From assembly GCA_963457665.1 (NCBI GenBank), contig OY735202.1:77004142-77068141 (forward strand): DNA of 64,000 nucleotides, given 5' to 3'. Below are positions 46,015 to 56,890 of this stretch, in pieces. Position numbers and translations under genes: made by a program. The notes beneath the pieces were generated by a model. It did not search any database. It was not told where the DNA came from and saw only the letters and a program-made list of their open reading frames with translations. This DNA comes from Thysanoteuthis rhombus (lineage: Eukaryota; Mollusca; Cephalopoda; Oegopsida; Thysanoteuthidae). Within the stretch, counting starts at the first letter, position 1; every line of letters starts with the position of its first letter.

Positions 46015-46565
46015 AAACAAAGTCAACTCCAGATTTGAACTGTAATTTGACAAAAATTGATCACTGCACAATTTTACTATGAGCCTCATTATGGAGTTGG
46101 ATGAAATCCACCCTAAGCAAAACCTTTACAATGGTATCATTTCATTACTGGTATCATTTACAATAGTATCATTTCATTACTGGTATCATTTACAATGGTA
46201 TCATTTCATTACTGCACAAACCAAGGATGATCATTGCACTATTTGGGATACACTGCTCACTTATTTTATACCCTACCATGGCCTACCCTTTGACAAAATT
46301 TTATTGGAATTTATTGAGAACTTTTGGAGATATTGGGTGTTGTAGACACATAGCTACAATGCAGAGGAGGTAACAGCTCATGGATCCGGCCCAGAATTTA
46401 ATCATCTCTTCCATAGCCCATTGTCCATCCTTCCACAAAATTCAGTTGGAATTCATTGAGAACTTTTGGATATAGTGTGTGAACTGACAGACAGATGAAT
46501 GTAAGGAATAATGGACAGAAAACAGGTGGACACGTGTGAATACATATACCTCTCCCAACTTCATT
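46015..46565. repeat. Segmental duplication, copy 2 (partner at 42290-42745)
   Basis: Same order as copy 1 from AAAGTCAACTCCAGATTTG to GACACGTGTGAATACATATA. It contains an extra tandem block at 46125-46214 and is followed directly by the 46600-47210 duplicated segment. Confidence 0.85.
46125..46214. repeat. 32-bp tandem repeat, 2.8 copies
   Basis: Unit TTTACAATGGTATCATTTCA followed by TTACTGGTATCA; units start at 46125, 46157 and 46189. Confidence 0.95.
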
Positions 46566-46599
46566 GGAAGAGGTAAAATAGTTTGATTGCTTGTGCTTC

Positions 46600-47210
46600 T
46601 CTATTCATGACATCCATCTGAGGGGAGCCATAGGGTGCAATGGCCAACATGTTGTGTTCAAAAGGTGAACCGTAGAGTGAGGACAACAATCAAAAAAATC
46701 TATGATGAAGAGAAATCTTCATGAAAACATGGAATTAGCAAATCGCTTCACCTATTTAATATTCCTGTTCAGTCAGGAAATGTGAATTAATTTCTGTGTG
46801 AGTTTTGGACTATAATGACATCACTGTCTGCAGTTTTAAAAGCTGGGAAAATCACATTTACTTTATTTTTCATGACGCATATGTCCAACAATTTTATGTA
46901 TTCATGAAAATATTTGATAAAATCATAAAAACAAAATGCATAACGTCATTCAACTGAATAAAATCCGAGAATTATGATGCAGTGTAGAAATACAAGGTTG
47001 TTCAGAAAATGATGATTGATTTCAAGAGAATCTCTGGTTTTTGTTGAGTTCATATAGAACCCACTTATTGAGCGTCAATCGAGACTCAAATCTCAACTAC
47101 AAAACTGTACGATTGGGGGTGGTTCCTTCACCCCATGTTAGGTTAATAGCGGAAGCTGTGTGAGATGCATTGTGACCAAGTTTATAATTGGGCAGGAGGA
47201 TTATACACCA
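46600..47210. repeat. Segmental duplication, copy 2 (partner at 44880-45530)
   Basis: Same landmarks as the partner copy, ending near GGGCAGGAGGATTATACA, where similarity stops. Confidence 0.85.
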
Positions 47211-49152
47211 TTTTTTTTTTCATCATCAGGTTTAAGGGTATACACTATATCCAGAAAATAATTGATGAACATGGGTGAAAATAGCACATTTTAATCATTC
47301 GTACTAGCTACTTATATTGTTACAATATACTATAGTGATGTCGTAAGACACAACTGAATGGCTGTATCTTGAATTGGCTAATATTTTCTGAACATATATA
47401 TATATACATTATGAAATAATGGATTTGCCACACAAACATTTTCATGTTTCTGCTGTGTTTGGGCTTCTTTAGGTGAATGATTTGATTGATTCTTGCTCCC
47501 TATTTTGGACATTACAGGCATTGTCTATTTTCCTGGATGGAAACCTTCTTCTTATTTCATTTATATTTCTTTCCTTTTTTTTCTTTTCCTCATTTAGTTG
47601 TTCTTTGTATGTATTTTGTCTTCCATTCAAGAAGTAGGATTTTGGCTGGTTGTTATGAATTACTTGGGATTTTTCTGGCACTTTCTTTATCAGTGTGTTG
47701 TTAATCCATCAGCTCTTCATGGTATGTTTCCTCTCAGGGAGTATTCTTTTCCAACTTTTATCTGCCCCTTCCCCCACTGTTAGGGCTCACTTTTACATGA
47801 ATCCATGTCTAGGGCAAAATGAACCCTCATCAATGAATAAAAAACGATTTAAAAAAATCCAGAAAATAATAAGTATTCTGTTGTGATGTTAACTGTCAAA
47901 ATCTTTGTATAGGGTATTGTAATATTTGGTACTCCTCCTGATCATTCTCTAAAAATTAGAATGAAAGGATATTACTATATTCTGTTGGACTATGACATGA
48001 CAATAAAAGCTCAGCATCATCAGGATACATAATCAAACCAACATAACATTTGGGCATCAATTTGAAAGTGTATGACAAGAAAAATTATAAAAAAAGTCAC
48101 AGAAGTCTTTATTACAATTCATCAAAACACCCAGCCATAATGGAGCACAATCACAGACAAGCCACTGGATATACATCTGTAAATGATAAAAGTATTTGGG
48201 TCTACTGTATGTGGTTGACATTCATAGAGATGTTGAAGGCCCCTGCTTCACCATATCAAAGCAATCAAAGCTTAGCTATTCATGAAAGAACTAAGCATAA
48301 TACATCATGATTTTACAGTTTTAAATCTTATTAAATTTTTTTGGTTAATAATATAAATGCTGTGATATATACGAGTGAAAATGAAATATTTTTGTGTCAG
48401 ATGATGACCTACTAACATATCTGACTCCATCATATGCAACCATGTTAAATTTTGACTCTACAGAATATGACTACATTCTCCCACTGTCCAATACGTAATT
48501 TCTTAAATGTTTTTTATGATTGAAAGAACAGACAGAACTGATAAATGGCTTCTTTATTGCTGCATAAACTCTTCACTCAGCCATCCTCTTGTAGTGACAT
48601 TGTACAACTTTTGAAATGGTCACCTTTCGAAATGATTATCATCCTTTAGACAAAGTATACAGTAAGCTTCCTTGGTCTCACAACGCTCTATACACACATG
48701 GCCTCTCCAGGATAGAACTAACCATTTTGAATATCTTGAGAACAGGTTGTGCAGCCTTGATGTGACTTGGAAATCAATCAGAGGGAATTTACTGTGCATG
48801 CGTTAAAAGACACTCTCCGGGGGTAGAGGTTATTCAGCTGGGAATGAGTCACCATTGAGTGTGCTCGTGTACTGTGTGACCATTGCATTCTCAATGCCCC
48901 TTCAAGGTTTTTTAGCAAACTATCGCGTCACCCTGGTTTGTCAGCCCCACCTATCCCCAGAGTACCGATTTAGCTCCCTGTCACTTCTGGCTGACTTTTC
49001 CCAAAACTAAAATCACCATTGAAAGAGACAATATTTCAGACCGTGGTTGAGATAAACCCAGTAACTTCAAATGATGGAAATTTCTGCCATTGCAGTTCTA
49101 TGGCTTATTCAATAAATTTGTGATTGATGGCAACTCAGTCCTATCTGTGAAT
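47211..49152. other. Gene-free stretch, nothing recognised
   Basis: No exon, RNA gene or landmark repeat recognised. Small open frames at 47469-47704 occur on both strands over T-rich sequence. Confidence 0.45.
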
Positions 49153-49325
49153 CAGGGCTTTTATCTTGCAATGGATTATCTTGCAATAGATTATCTTGCA
49201 ATAGATTATCTTGCAAGGGAAAAGGGCTTTTATCTTGCAATGGATAATCTTTCAGTGGACAAGGGCTTTTATCTTGCAATGGATAATCTTGTAGGGGATA
49301 AGGGCTTTTACCCTGCAATGGATAA
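49153..49325. repeat. Nested 15-bp/39-bp tandem repeat, open on both strands
   Basis: Three short units (ATTATCTTGCAAT(A/G)G) are followed by 39-bp units AAGGGCTTTTATCTTGCAAT plus GGATAATCTT and a variable tail. Because 15 and 39 are multiples of three, both strands stay open (for example KGFYLAMDNLSVD repeats). No start context or homology supports translation. Confidence 0.85.
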
Positions 49326-49502
49326 CTAACACTTCTGCAGTTAATGGATTAAGGAGAACAGATGAAGCAGCTGATGGTGATCCCAAAAAGGAATTCAGCA
49401 GACTGTTTTGAAAAGTGGAAGAGACGCTGATATAAGTGCATGAGGCTGCCATTGCCCTAGGTTGGCTATTTTTTGTTAATGTTGAATGGCTGGATACCTT
49501 AT

Positions 49503-49542
49503 TGATAGACCTTGTAGATAGATAGATAGAAAGATAGATAGA
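49503..49542. repeat. (GATA)n microsatellite
   Basis: About nine GATA units with one AAAG interruption, immediately before an R1 start (CTGGTTAGTCACTCAATA). Confidence 0.9.
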
Positions 49543-49719
49543 TCTGGTTAGTCACTCAATAAAAAAACATTTATTTTTGCTAATAAATCAAACAAAAGCA
49601 TTAGGCATAAAAGGATGTTGGTAAAATTTTGTGAATACAGATGAATAAGATTTCCAAGAAATCGCAAAATGAAAGTGAGAAATAACCGAAAAATGAATCC
49701 TCTGACTTGGCGGTTATTT

Positions 49720-49975
49720 TTAGAAACTGTCAGCTAAAACTGTCAACATAGGTTTCTCCAGTTTTCAAAGGGATCTGTCTATCTATCTATCTATCTATCT
49801 ATCAATGTGTTGTGCACACAGGCTACACCAATGGAGCTAGAGGGCTAAGAATTAAAGCAATCACTCCTTTTTATGTCTACAAAAACATTTTTTGTTTTGT
49901 TTTCTTCCAAAATTCCCCATCAAAATAGGTTTTTAATGTGGCATTCAATTTACAATGTTTATGCTAAATGAAGGT
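49720..49975 (-). repeat. R1 copy with a (CTAT)n expansion inside
   Basis: AAAACTGTCAACATAGGTTTC, then at 49780-49804 a run of CTAT where other copies read GGCTATGTATG, then GGCTACACCAATGGAGCTAG, GTCTACAAAAACATTTTTTG and AATAGGTTTTTAATG. Confidence 0.75.
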
Positions 49976-50354
49976 TTGAGATGAGTAAGAAAAGTTAGTA
50001 TCTTTCCGTTTGGCGGTCATTTGTGTCTCAAAGTCAAAAATTAAGTGAAGCCTGATGATCATACATTTGTCACTGCAACATTGCACTAGGAAAGGGTAGG
50101 GTCGTGCCTGACCCTAGTTACTGGCAACTTGGACAATCAGTTGGGGTGCCAAGTGCTGGGATGCAGGGGTGGGCGGTTGCAGCTGTCATATGTCTGACAC
50201 TGAAAGAACTTTCCAGTTACAAATGGAAAAATTGGAAAAATGATTATATTAGATAGAATGAGAACAAGATAAGAAAATCCTCAGATTTGATGTCAGATTT
50301 TTCAGGAATATCTGACAGTTAGATACTCTCTGTTATGACGAAACTAAGAGAAAC

Positions 50355-50790
50355 AGGTCTGGAAAGATACGCAATAGAAACTGTCAGGCAACCAAGGTCT
50401 TTTGGCAGCAAGCTGTGTTTGGGATAATCAATTAGAAGGATTTGAAAAGTGGGTGATTAATGAATAAGTTACTTCTCTTGCCTTTTGTTGGGCAGTGATC
50501 ACTAAAAAAGAAGCAGACAAAATCTAAAGAATCAATTTTGCATAAACTCACATAGCAAGCTGATCCCCCTCAAAAAAAGTATTTGGGGGGAGGGAATTTG
50601 AATAAACAAAAAAAAAGTTTCTTCTAGGTATAACAAGAAGTAGATGCATCAATTTTCAGCCCTCTAGCTCAACTGGTACAGCCCGTATGCATTTTACATA
50701 CATTGCTAGCTAGCCAGCCAGACCAACTTGAAAACTGAAAGAAACCTACTATGAAAGTTTTGGTGATAGTTTTGATTGATGGTTTCAAAT
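50355..50790 (+). repeat. Dispersed repeat family R1, full length
   Basis: ACAGGTCTGGAAAGATACGC, CAAGGTCTTTTGGCAGCAAG, TTTTGTTGGGCAGTGATCAC, CAGCCCTCTAGCTCAACTGG, AGCCAGACCAACTTGAAAAC and GAAACCTACTATGAAAG. Confidence 0.8.
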
Positions 50791-51069
50791 GATTAGCAAA
50801 GGAGATTCTCATGGCTGATGACAAGCTCGGTTAGGTTTAGCTAGTTTGACAAGATAGAGTAAAAGGGGTGAGTTGTGTTCATAAGTTAATGAATAAATAG
50901 AATAATACTATACTTCAAAAGACACCAAAGTTCAGCTGGCCTGGGGCATTAGGAACCCTAGGGTTGGCCCTCGTTAAGGTCAGAGGAATGCTCTTATGTC
51001 TGCGGCAATGGGTTAGGTCTGGATCATCCATGACAGAACGCGACCTTTGAGTCACATGCCATATTGAGT

Positions 51070-51370
51070 AGGTACAGACACAGGCATAGTTTGAGAATTG
51101 GGGACCTGGGAATGCTTGGCGCCTTGAGGGGGTCCTTCCCATTGCTTTCTGAGATTTGATAAAAAAGGAAAATTTGCAATAAATATACATTATCCCTCAA
51201 CTGTTGAAAAACAACCTGGAAGGCTGAATTATTATTTATGTAATTCATGTTCCTACAAATAAATCCTTGTTATTGTATAATGTCAGTTGAAATGCATTAG
51301 GTGATCTACAATCAATAAAGTTTTGGGGGTTAACTCCATTGGGGCTGTTTTCATATAGCTCCCTTTCTGC
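51070..51370 (+). repeat. Dispersed repeat shared with 31941-32110
   Basis: Same landmarks as the 31.9-kb copy, with about 100 bp of extra AT-rich DNA in the middle. Confidence 0.55.
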
Positions 51371-51489
51371 CCCTCTCTCAGCTATGCTTCTGGGTACAGG
51401 TTACCTCACACTCAAAAAAACACCATGCACTTACATTTTGCTTTTGTCAGATGGGAAATAAATACCAGCTATTTCAGAGGTGAAGCATG

Positions 51490-51875
51490 GAAACTAAGTG
51501 AATCATTTGAAAACAAAAGCTGGATCACACAGAGATCAATGGAAAGGACATTGCTAGGAATAACTCTGAGTGATAAAAAAGATCAGCATTGATCCAAGAG
51601 CAGACTAAACGAAAAGATATCATAGAAATGATTAAGGGACAAAAATAGAGGTGAGCTGGATACATGACAAGAAGGAAGGAGCAAAATGCTGATTCTTGAT
51701 TGGTGCCAAAGTGATAGCAAACATTGTGGGAAGAGACGATAAGATAAAGAAACGAGATCGAAAGGTTAGGCGGTGAGACATGGTAGAGTTTAGCACAGTC
51801 AAGGTCTGCATGGAAGGACTGGGAAAGGCTTTTGTCCTGCAGTGGACCAGAAATGGCTGACGATGATAATGATGG
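51490..51875 (+). mobile_element. RTE-class LINE 3' fragment, degraded
   Basis: Plus strand, spread over more than one frame: SMERTLLGITLSDKK, then QTKRKDIIEMIKGQK, AGYMTRRKEQN and the tail phrase CTTTTGTCCTGCAGTGGACC, ending GATGATAATGATGG. These match the RTE carboxy-terminal order (MER.LLGI.L, TK..DII..I, WRWAGH..R, FV.QW). Stops and a frame change show it is dead. It ends at the first of the three GNS-proximal repeats. Confidence 0.8.
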
Positions 51876-52236
51876 AACATATTTTTGCTTTTTCTGTGAG
51901 AGTAGTAGTAAAAGTATTGAGAATAATGAGTTAACGCGATATGTATTTATTGGACACCATTGACAGATAAATCTCTAGCTATGCCAGTCTTATGTTTGAC
52001 TGTTCAACAGTTAATTTTGGTCACATATACTTACGTTAACTCCATTATGATAAGGATTTTACGTTTTCTTTGGGAGTGGTTGTAACAGTATCAGGAATAA
52101 TAAATGACACGTTTTTATTCGACTTGATGATAATGATGGTGTCATATTTTTGCTTTTTGTTCGAGGGTGGTAGTAAGAGTACCCGGAACAATAAATAGAA
52201 GGGACATATATTTATTGCACACCGTCGGCTGACACT
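51861..52236 (+). promoter_or_regulatory. Three diverged copies of a ~105-bp GNS-proximal segment
   Basis: Copy 1 at 51861-51965 and copy 3 at 52125-52236 share GATGATAATGATGG, CATATTTTTGCTTTTT, GAG(A/G)GT(A/G)GTAGTAA, GTATTTATTG/ATATTTATTG and (A/C)CACC(A/G)T. Copy 2, at 52049-52125, is shorter: GATAAGGATTTTACG, TTTGGGAGTGGTTGTAACAG, AATAATAAATGACAC. Copy 3 ends about 40 bp before the GNS start codon, so the set probably includes the promoter. The transcription start is not visible. Confidence 0.6.
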
Positions 52237-52272
52237 CCAGTCACATGTGCGGCTCGGTTAAACAAGAGTAAA

Positions 52273-52422
52273 ATGGCTGGTAACAAAACATGGAGTCCTA
52301 CTCGAATGACTTTCTGCTTACTATTATGTTTTTGCTTTTTTCTCCCTTCGAAAGGGGCTCCACAGAAACCTAACATCGTTTTCATACTCACAGACGATCT
52401 AGATGTACAGCTCGGAGGATTG
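52273..52422 (+). CDS. GNS: N-acetylglucosamine-6-sulfatase-like, first coding exon
   Basis: The first 50 codons of a lysosomal-type sulfatase. A signal peptide (hydrophobic core at residues about 12-24, FCLLLCFCFFLP) leads directly into the sulfatase domain with KPNIVFILTDDLD. The paired Asp at residues 41-42 bind the catalytic calcium in the sulfatase family. The exon ends at codon 50 (QLGGL) with donor G|GTAAAT, phase 0. GNS removes 6-sulfate from N-acetylglucosamine in heparan and keratan sulfate degradation. Wording after DD (D.QLGG) and the short gap between signal peptide and domain favour GNS over extracellular SULF endosulfatases, which carry a longer basic stretch there. The start codon has A at -3 and G at +4. 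The catalytic CxPSR exon is not in the window, so activity cannot be judged. Confidence 0.8.
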
Positions 52423-55213
52423 GTAAATTATTTGATTCCTTTTTATTCGTTATTTTTTACTTCATTTCTTCTTCTTTATTTTGTTTCCGCTAAAGAGAGA
52501 AAGAGAACTTTTCGAAGTTGAACGTGTTTTCATTTTTGTTAGAAGAAGATTATCTTTTATTTTCGGTTTTGTCAGGGTTAATTCTGTCTTTTCGATTTTT
52601 TTCTTCTTTCTGTTAAAAAAATCAATCCTCGAATCGTTTTACGTCTGGTAAAAATCATATTTTAACCGACAAATGATGATTTTAAATTATCTTGGGTTTT
52701 TTTTCTACACCTTTTTGTGAAGTAAACAAAATCGGTTTAGTTTTGTTGAGACGTGTTTATTTTGTTGCTCCAATGAGCCGAGAAAATATTGTTTTTTTTT
52801 TAATTTTTATTTTCAAAACTAAATTCATGGAAGAGCAATTTAGAAAATATCAACAGAACAGAAATTTTCATGAAAATATTGGAGCATTGATTTAGATTTT
52901 AATTGTGGGATATTTTTTCAAAAATTACTTTCACTTTGAAATTCCCTGAACAAGAATGTCCCCCCACCTTCTTTTTTCTTCTTTTTTTTTTTTTTTAATC
53001 AAAAATGGGAATTTTTTTATTTTCTGAATCGTTTTTCTTTTTCCTCCTGTAATCTAAAACTCTTTTACTTTGAACCTCAAATTATAACTTTTATTATACT
53101 TATTTTTAAATTGGAAAATAAGTGACTCGAAAAACGATCTTAAATTCAATGAAACTAAATTATCCACAGGTGATAGTATTTATTCAGGATCTGAATTGTA
53201 CGTGTTATTTACAAAAGAACTTGAACGTTGGGGGTTTTTCTGTTATTTTTTTTTTTTTCAACTGGAAAAAAAGTCCTAAGTTTTAAAAAAAAAAAAATTC
53301 TCTATTTTATTTAAATGTTCTTCATTCACAACATTTAATGACTTTATATAAAGATCTTTTTAAATTTCTTCATTTGGATTTTTGAAAACCGCAGATGAAC
53401 GATCAGTTTGGGGCGGCAACGCGGAAAATCAGATTTAAAATATTGAATAACTGAAAAATTTAGTATTGGAAAAAAAAAGAGAGAGATAAAAGTTTGCTAG
53501 TGATTTCCACATTCGAAAAACTGGAAAAAAAATCGTAATTGGCCACCCTGTCAGGCTTTCTCCAATTGTTGCACTGATGTAATACAAATATCCCTGCCCT
53601 AACAAAATCTGTCATTGAAAAAAATATAGTATTCGTTCATTGATGAATCGGCGGGGGAGGGGGAGAAAAATTAATCCGAAAGTTTTATGTTCTCTTGTTG
53701 AATAATTTCAAATGTAAAGTAAATTTTCTTTCCTTGGATTTCCTGGTTTCAAAAGCTGCCACCGGTGATTGTGATTTTATGAATTTATATTTTTCAACCA
53801 CTCCTTTTTTCTCACCATGTGATTTTTGAAGGAAATTCTGACAAATACTTTTAAATTGAATGAAAAAATGTAGAACTATCGGTAATGTTCCCAGATCAGA
53901 ATGCAGTGTAAAGAAAATAAAATATTGCAACTTGAGGGAGAGAAAGTATGAATATTATCTAACTCCTGAATTCAGGTAGAAATTACGGTTCTGAAATAAC
54001 CGGTTTGGTTACCCTATGAGACCTTTCACTTCCTTAAGAGAACCTATTTGGTCGTATTCTGACGGAAGACTGATCATACACACACGGTACATTTCTTGAG
54101 TAGACAAGTCAACATAATTTTATTTTTAGATAAGTTTTGATTTTCAATAAACAAATGCTGTACAGTAGTCGATCATATAATGATAATAATAACCGACTCT
54201 AACTCATCAACTGCGATAAGAAGAGCGGTACCCGGCAGTAACTTTGTTACGGAATGACACAAAATAAGCTGAACAGTTTATTGTAAACAATGGACCCTTC
54301 CGCATGAGATCACGGACAGATAAACGTTGAAACAAGCAGAAATAAGTCGTGGATGGGTTCATTGTGTGAATGATGAAAATTTCCGTCCTTCGCAGTTGAG
54401 ACGTGACTGCAATGACTGAAATTCCAGTCATCTGCAGTTGAAGGGGGTCAAGATTGTAACATTGTAAAATTTAGTGGGAACTGAGAGTTCATAAATTTTA
54501 GTTTTGGGGAAAGAAACTTGGCATTGAGCCAAACAGAAGATGGACTGTAGTGGTCACGTGACTGAGGAACGTCCCGTGATTGAACCTGTCAAGTTGTCAA
54601 CGGAGGTAGCAGCTTTCAGCTGCCACTGGGCATTCGAGAGTGGTTTGCCAGAGTGATCACATCCATCGATCATCGTGACATGTCAGTGACGGGAGATTTT
54701 GTCTTGATATTTGGCAACAGGATAGTGCAGGGAGAAGTGGATCCATGCCATTCCTGATGATTAAGGCTTTTTTATTTTTTTATTTATTTCATTTTTTTTT
54801 CTTTTATGTCTAACTTACACTATTCTGCATTTCCAGGAATGTCCTGTACACATCAAGAAAATTACTGTATACCCCTACTTGTACTTATAATTTGCAAAAT
54901 TTCGGAACAAAAAAGGAATAAAGAATTAACCTTTGGCCTGTAAAGGGCAGAGGAATTTTCACAACATTTTTTTTTTTCTTTGATGCAGGGAAGTATGGTT
55001 GATCGTTTTTGAATTTGGCAGCATGACTTGAATGCCTGTGTGTTCGAACGTATATTTAAAATGATGTGTTTAATGAATTTTAAATTAATACTTGTTTAAA
55101 AAGAAAAAAAAAATGTCCAAGACTTCAATATGCTGTCAGTATTTCACACTACTAAAAATACTCTGAGGATAACAGAAAAAATTGTGTAAATTATTTAGTA
55201 TAGCATTCAAAAA
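52423..55213 (+). other. GNS intron 1, first part
   Basis: AT-rich with many poly(T) and poly(A) runs. No second exon was recognised. Open frames here run through intronic T-runs and have no family. Confidence 0.6.
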
Positions 55214-55300
55214 TACTACCCCCATCCCATAATATTTGTTACATTTTAGTACTATTTCATAATATGTAAATGTTATAACAATTTAGAGACAGAAGTTGTA
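55214..55300. mobile_element. Tiny palindromic MITE, Stowaway-like, diverged copy 3
   Basis: Left TACTACCCCCATCCCATAAT, right ATTTAGAGACAGAAGTTGTA. Most diverged of the three copies; the right terminus keeps only part of the GGGACAG motif. Confidence 0.5.
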
Positions 55301-55439
55301 TTTGTTTCTCTGGCATTATTATCCTTTGATAATCTTGTCCTGGTAAGAGATCTGCATTTTGAGCCTTTTTTTTTTGTACGCGGCAATTTCTTCCTTGTTA
55401 CTGTACGAAGGGTGAAAAAGTCTGGTTAAGTAGTAACAT

Positions 55440-55745
55440 GAGGCGCACTGGCTGATCATCATTGTCAGTCGATGGACATAGATCTCTCTATTAAGGGTAT
55501 CACGGAGCCAATGATTTCTGAATTTATGTAGTTTGTCTCTCCATCTTGTATTCTACCAGTCTCGGTTGTGCATGTGATCCCTAAGGATCCACGTTGTGAG
55601 TCGTGATGTCCATCGGTTGTCTGCCATTCTTGCAAAATGATCAGCCCATGGCCATTTGAATTTTTTAGTGGATTCTATGATGTCTCGGACTTCTGTTTTC
55701 TCCCTGATATACCGTGCTGTCTAGTGGTCTCTCCACCAGCTGATA
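55440..55745 (-). mobile_element. RTE-class LINE carboxy-terminal fragment
   Basis: Minus strand, one frame for most of its length: REKTEVRDIIESTKKFKWPW, ADHFARMADNRWTSRLTTWI, then after a stop TRWRDKLHKFRNHWLRDT. These are the RTE tail motifs (DII, KW.WA.H.AR, D.RWT, TRWRD). The 3' tail is missing here. It lies inside GNS intron 1, antisense to the gene. Confidence 0.85.
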
Positions 55746-56858
55746 AGGAGGCACAAATTATCAAAATAAGTGATATATCTGTAACCTCACATAAATGAAT
55801 CACTGTAGCTTGCACATGTGTACCAGAACTGATCATCTAAAAGAAAAAAAAATATCAGCTCAAGATTTTGGCATAGTTGTTCCAAATTGACCGTAAAGAT
55901 CTCCCAAAAGCACTTTTAAAAAAAAAAAGAAGATTTTTAGATGGTACCAATATTCAAGGTTGTAGCCCTAAAAATGTGACTCGGGACACCAGGAGACACT
56001 CACAGATGGACCAAGAAAAGAGATCTGTAGGTCACTTGGCTGGTTGGTTGGGCAGGCCATTTATGGGGCTATGTTGATTCTGTGAGGGAATGCTGAGATC
56101 AAAATCAGAGGTTGCTATCTTTGATTGATAGGCCGTAAGGCAAATTCTTATAAAAATTTGAAATTTCAGTCGGAAACTTGATGCAAAGTTTGTGCCATTG
56201 ACGGAATTTTAGCATAAGCATTTGAGAGAGACATTTATTCAGAGTTCATGCTCTACAAGGCACAGGCTCCCTTCATCCCACCCTGTATTGCATATCAATG
56301 CATTCTGGTGTCTTTCTCAAATAGTCACATGTTTATTAACAAATCCTCTTGACTTGCTTTGGTTACATTAGATGATTAGTGCCTCTCCCTATTCCCCCCA
56401 ACCTTTTTGGGGGATGAACTGTGACGACTTTTTCTGTTGTGCTAGATCTTGTTCTCTTATCATTGTCACATGATGTACAAATTGAAAATGGAACAGAATA
56501 ACCCTTTTCACTTTATATATAGGAATGCTTTGGTTAAGGAACTGCAGAGGTCTTTATTTGCCCAAATTCATGCACCTCTGTATCCTAGACTCATTCGTGT
56601 GTGTGTGTTTGTTTGCATAATTATATATATATATGTGTGTGTGTATGTATCAAAGGGAGACTTTCCTCAAGCAAGCAGAAGAATATAGTGATATTTTAAT
56701 TTTTTTTTCATATATATTCTTGGTTGAAGTATTGCAACATTACTATTAATTTTGACTAATGACTTTCATTCTTACCGTGGGCTTGTTCTTTATTTTCTGA
56801 TTGCGCTATTTAAACATTACCGTAGGATTGAGGTCCAATTTAAAGATTGAAGCAATCA

Positions 56859-56890
<32 letters not shown>

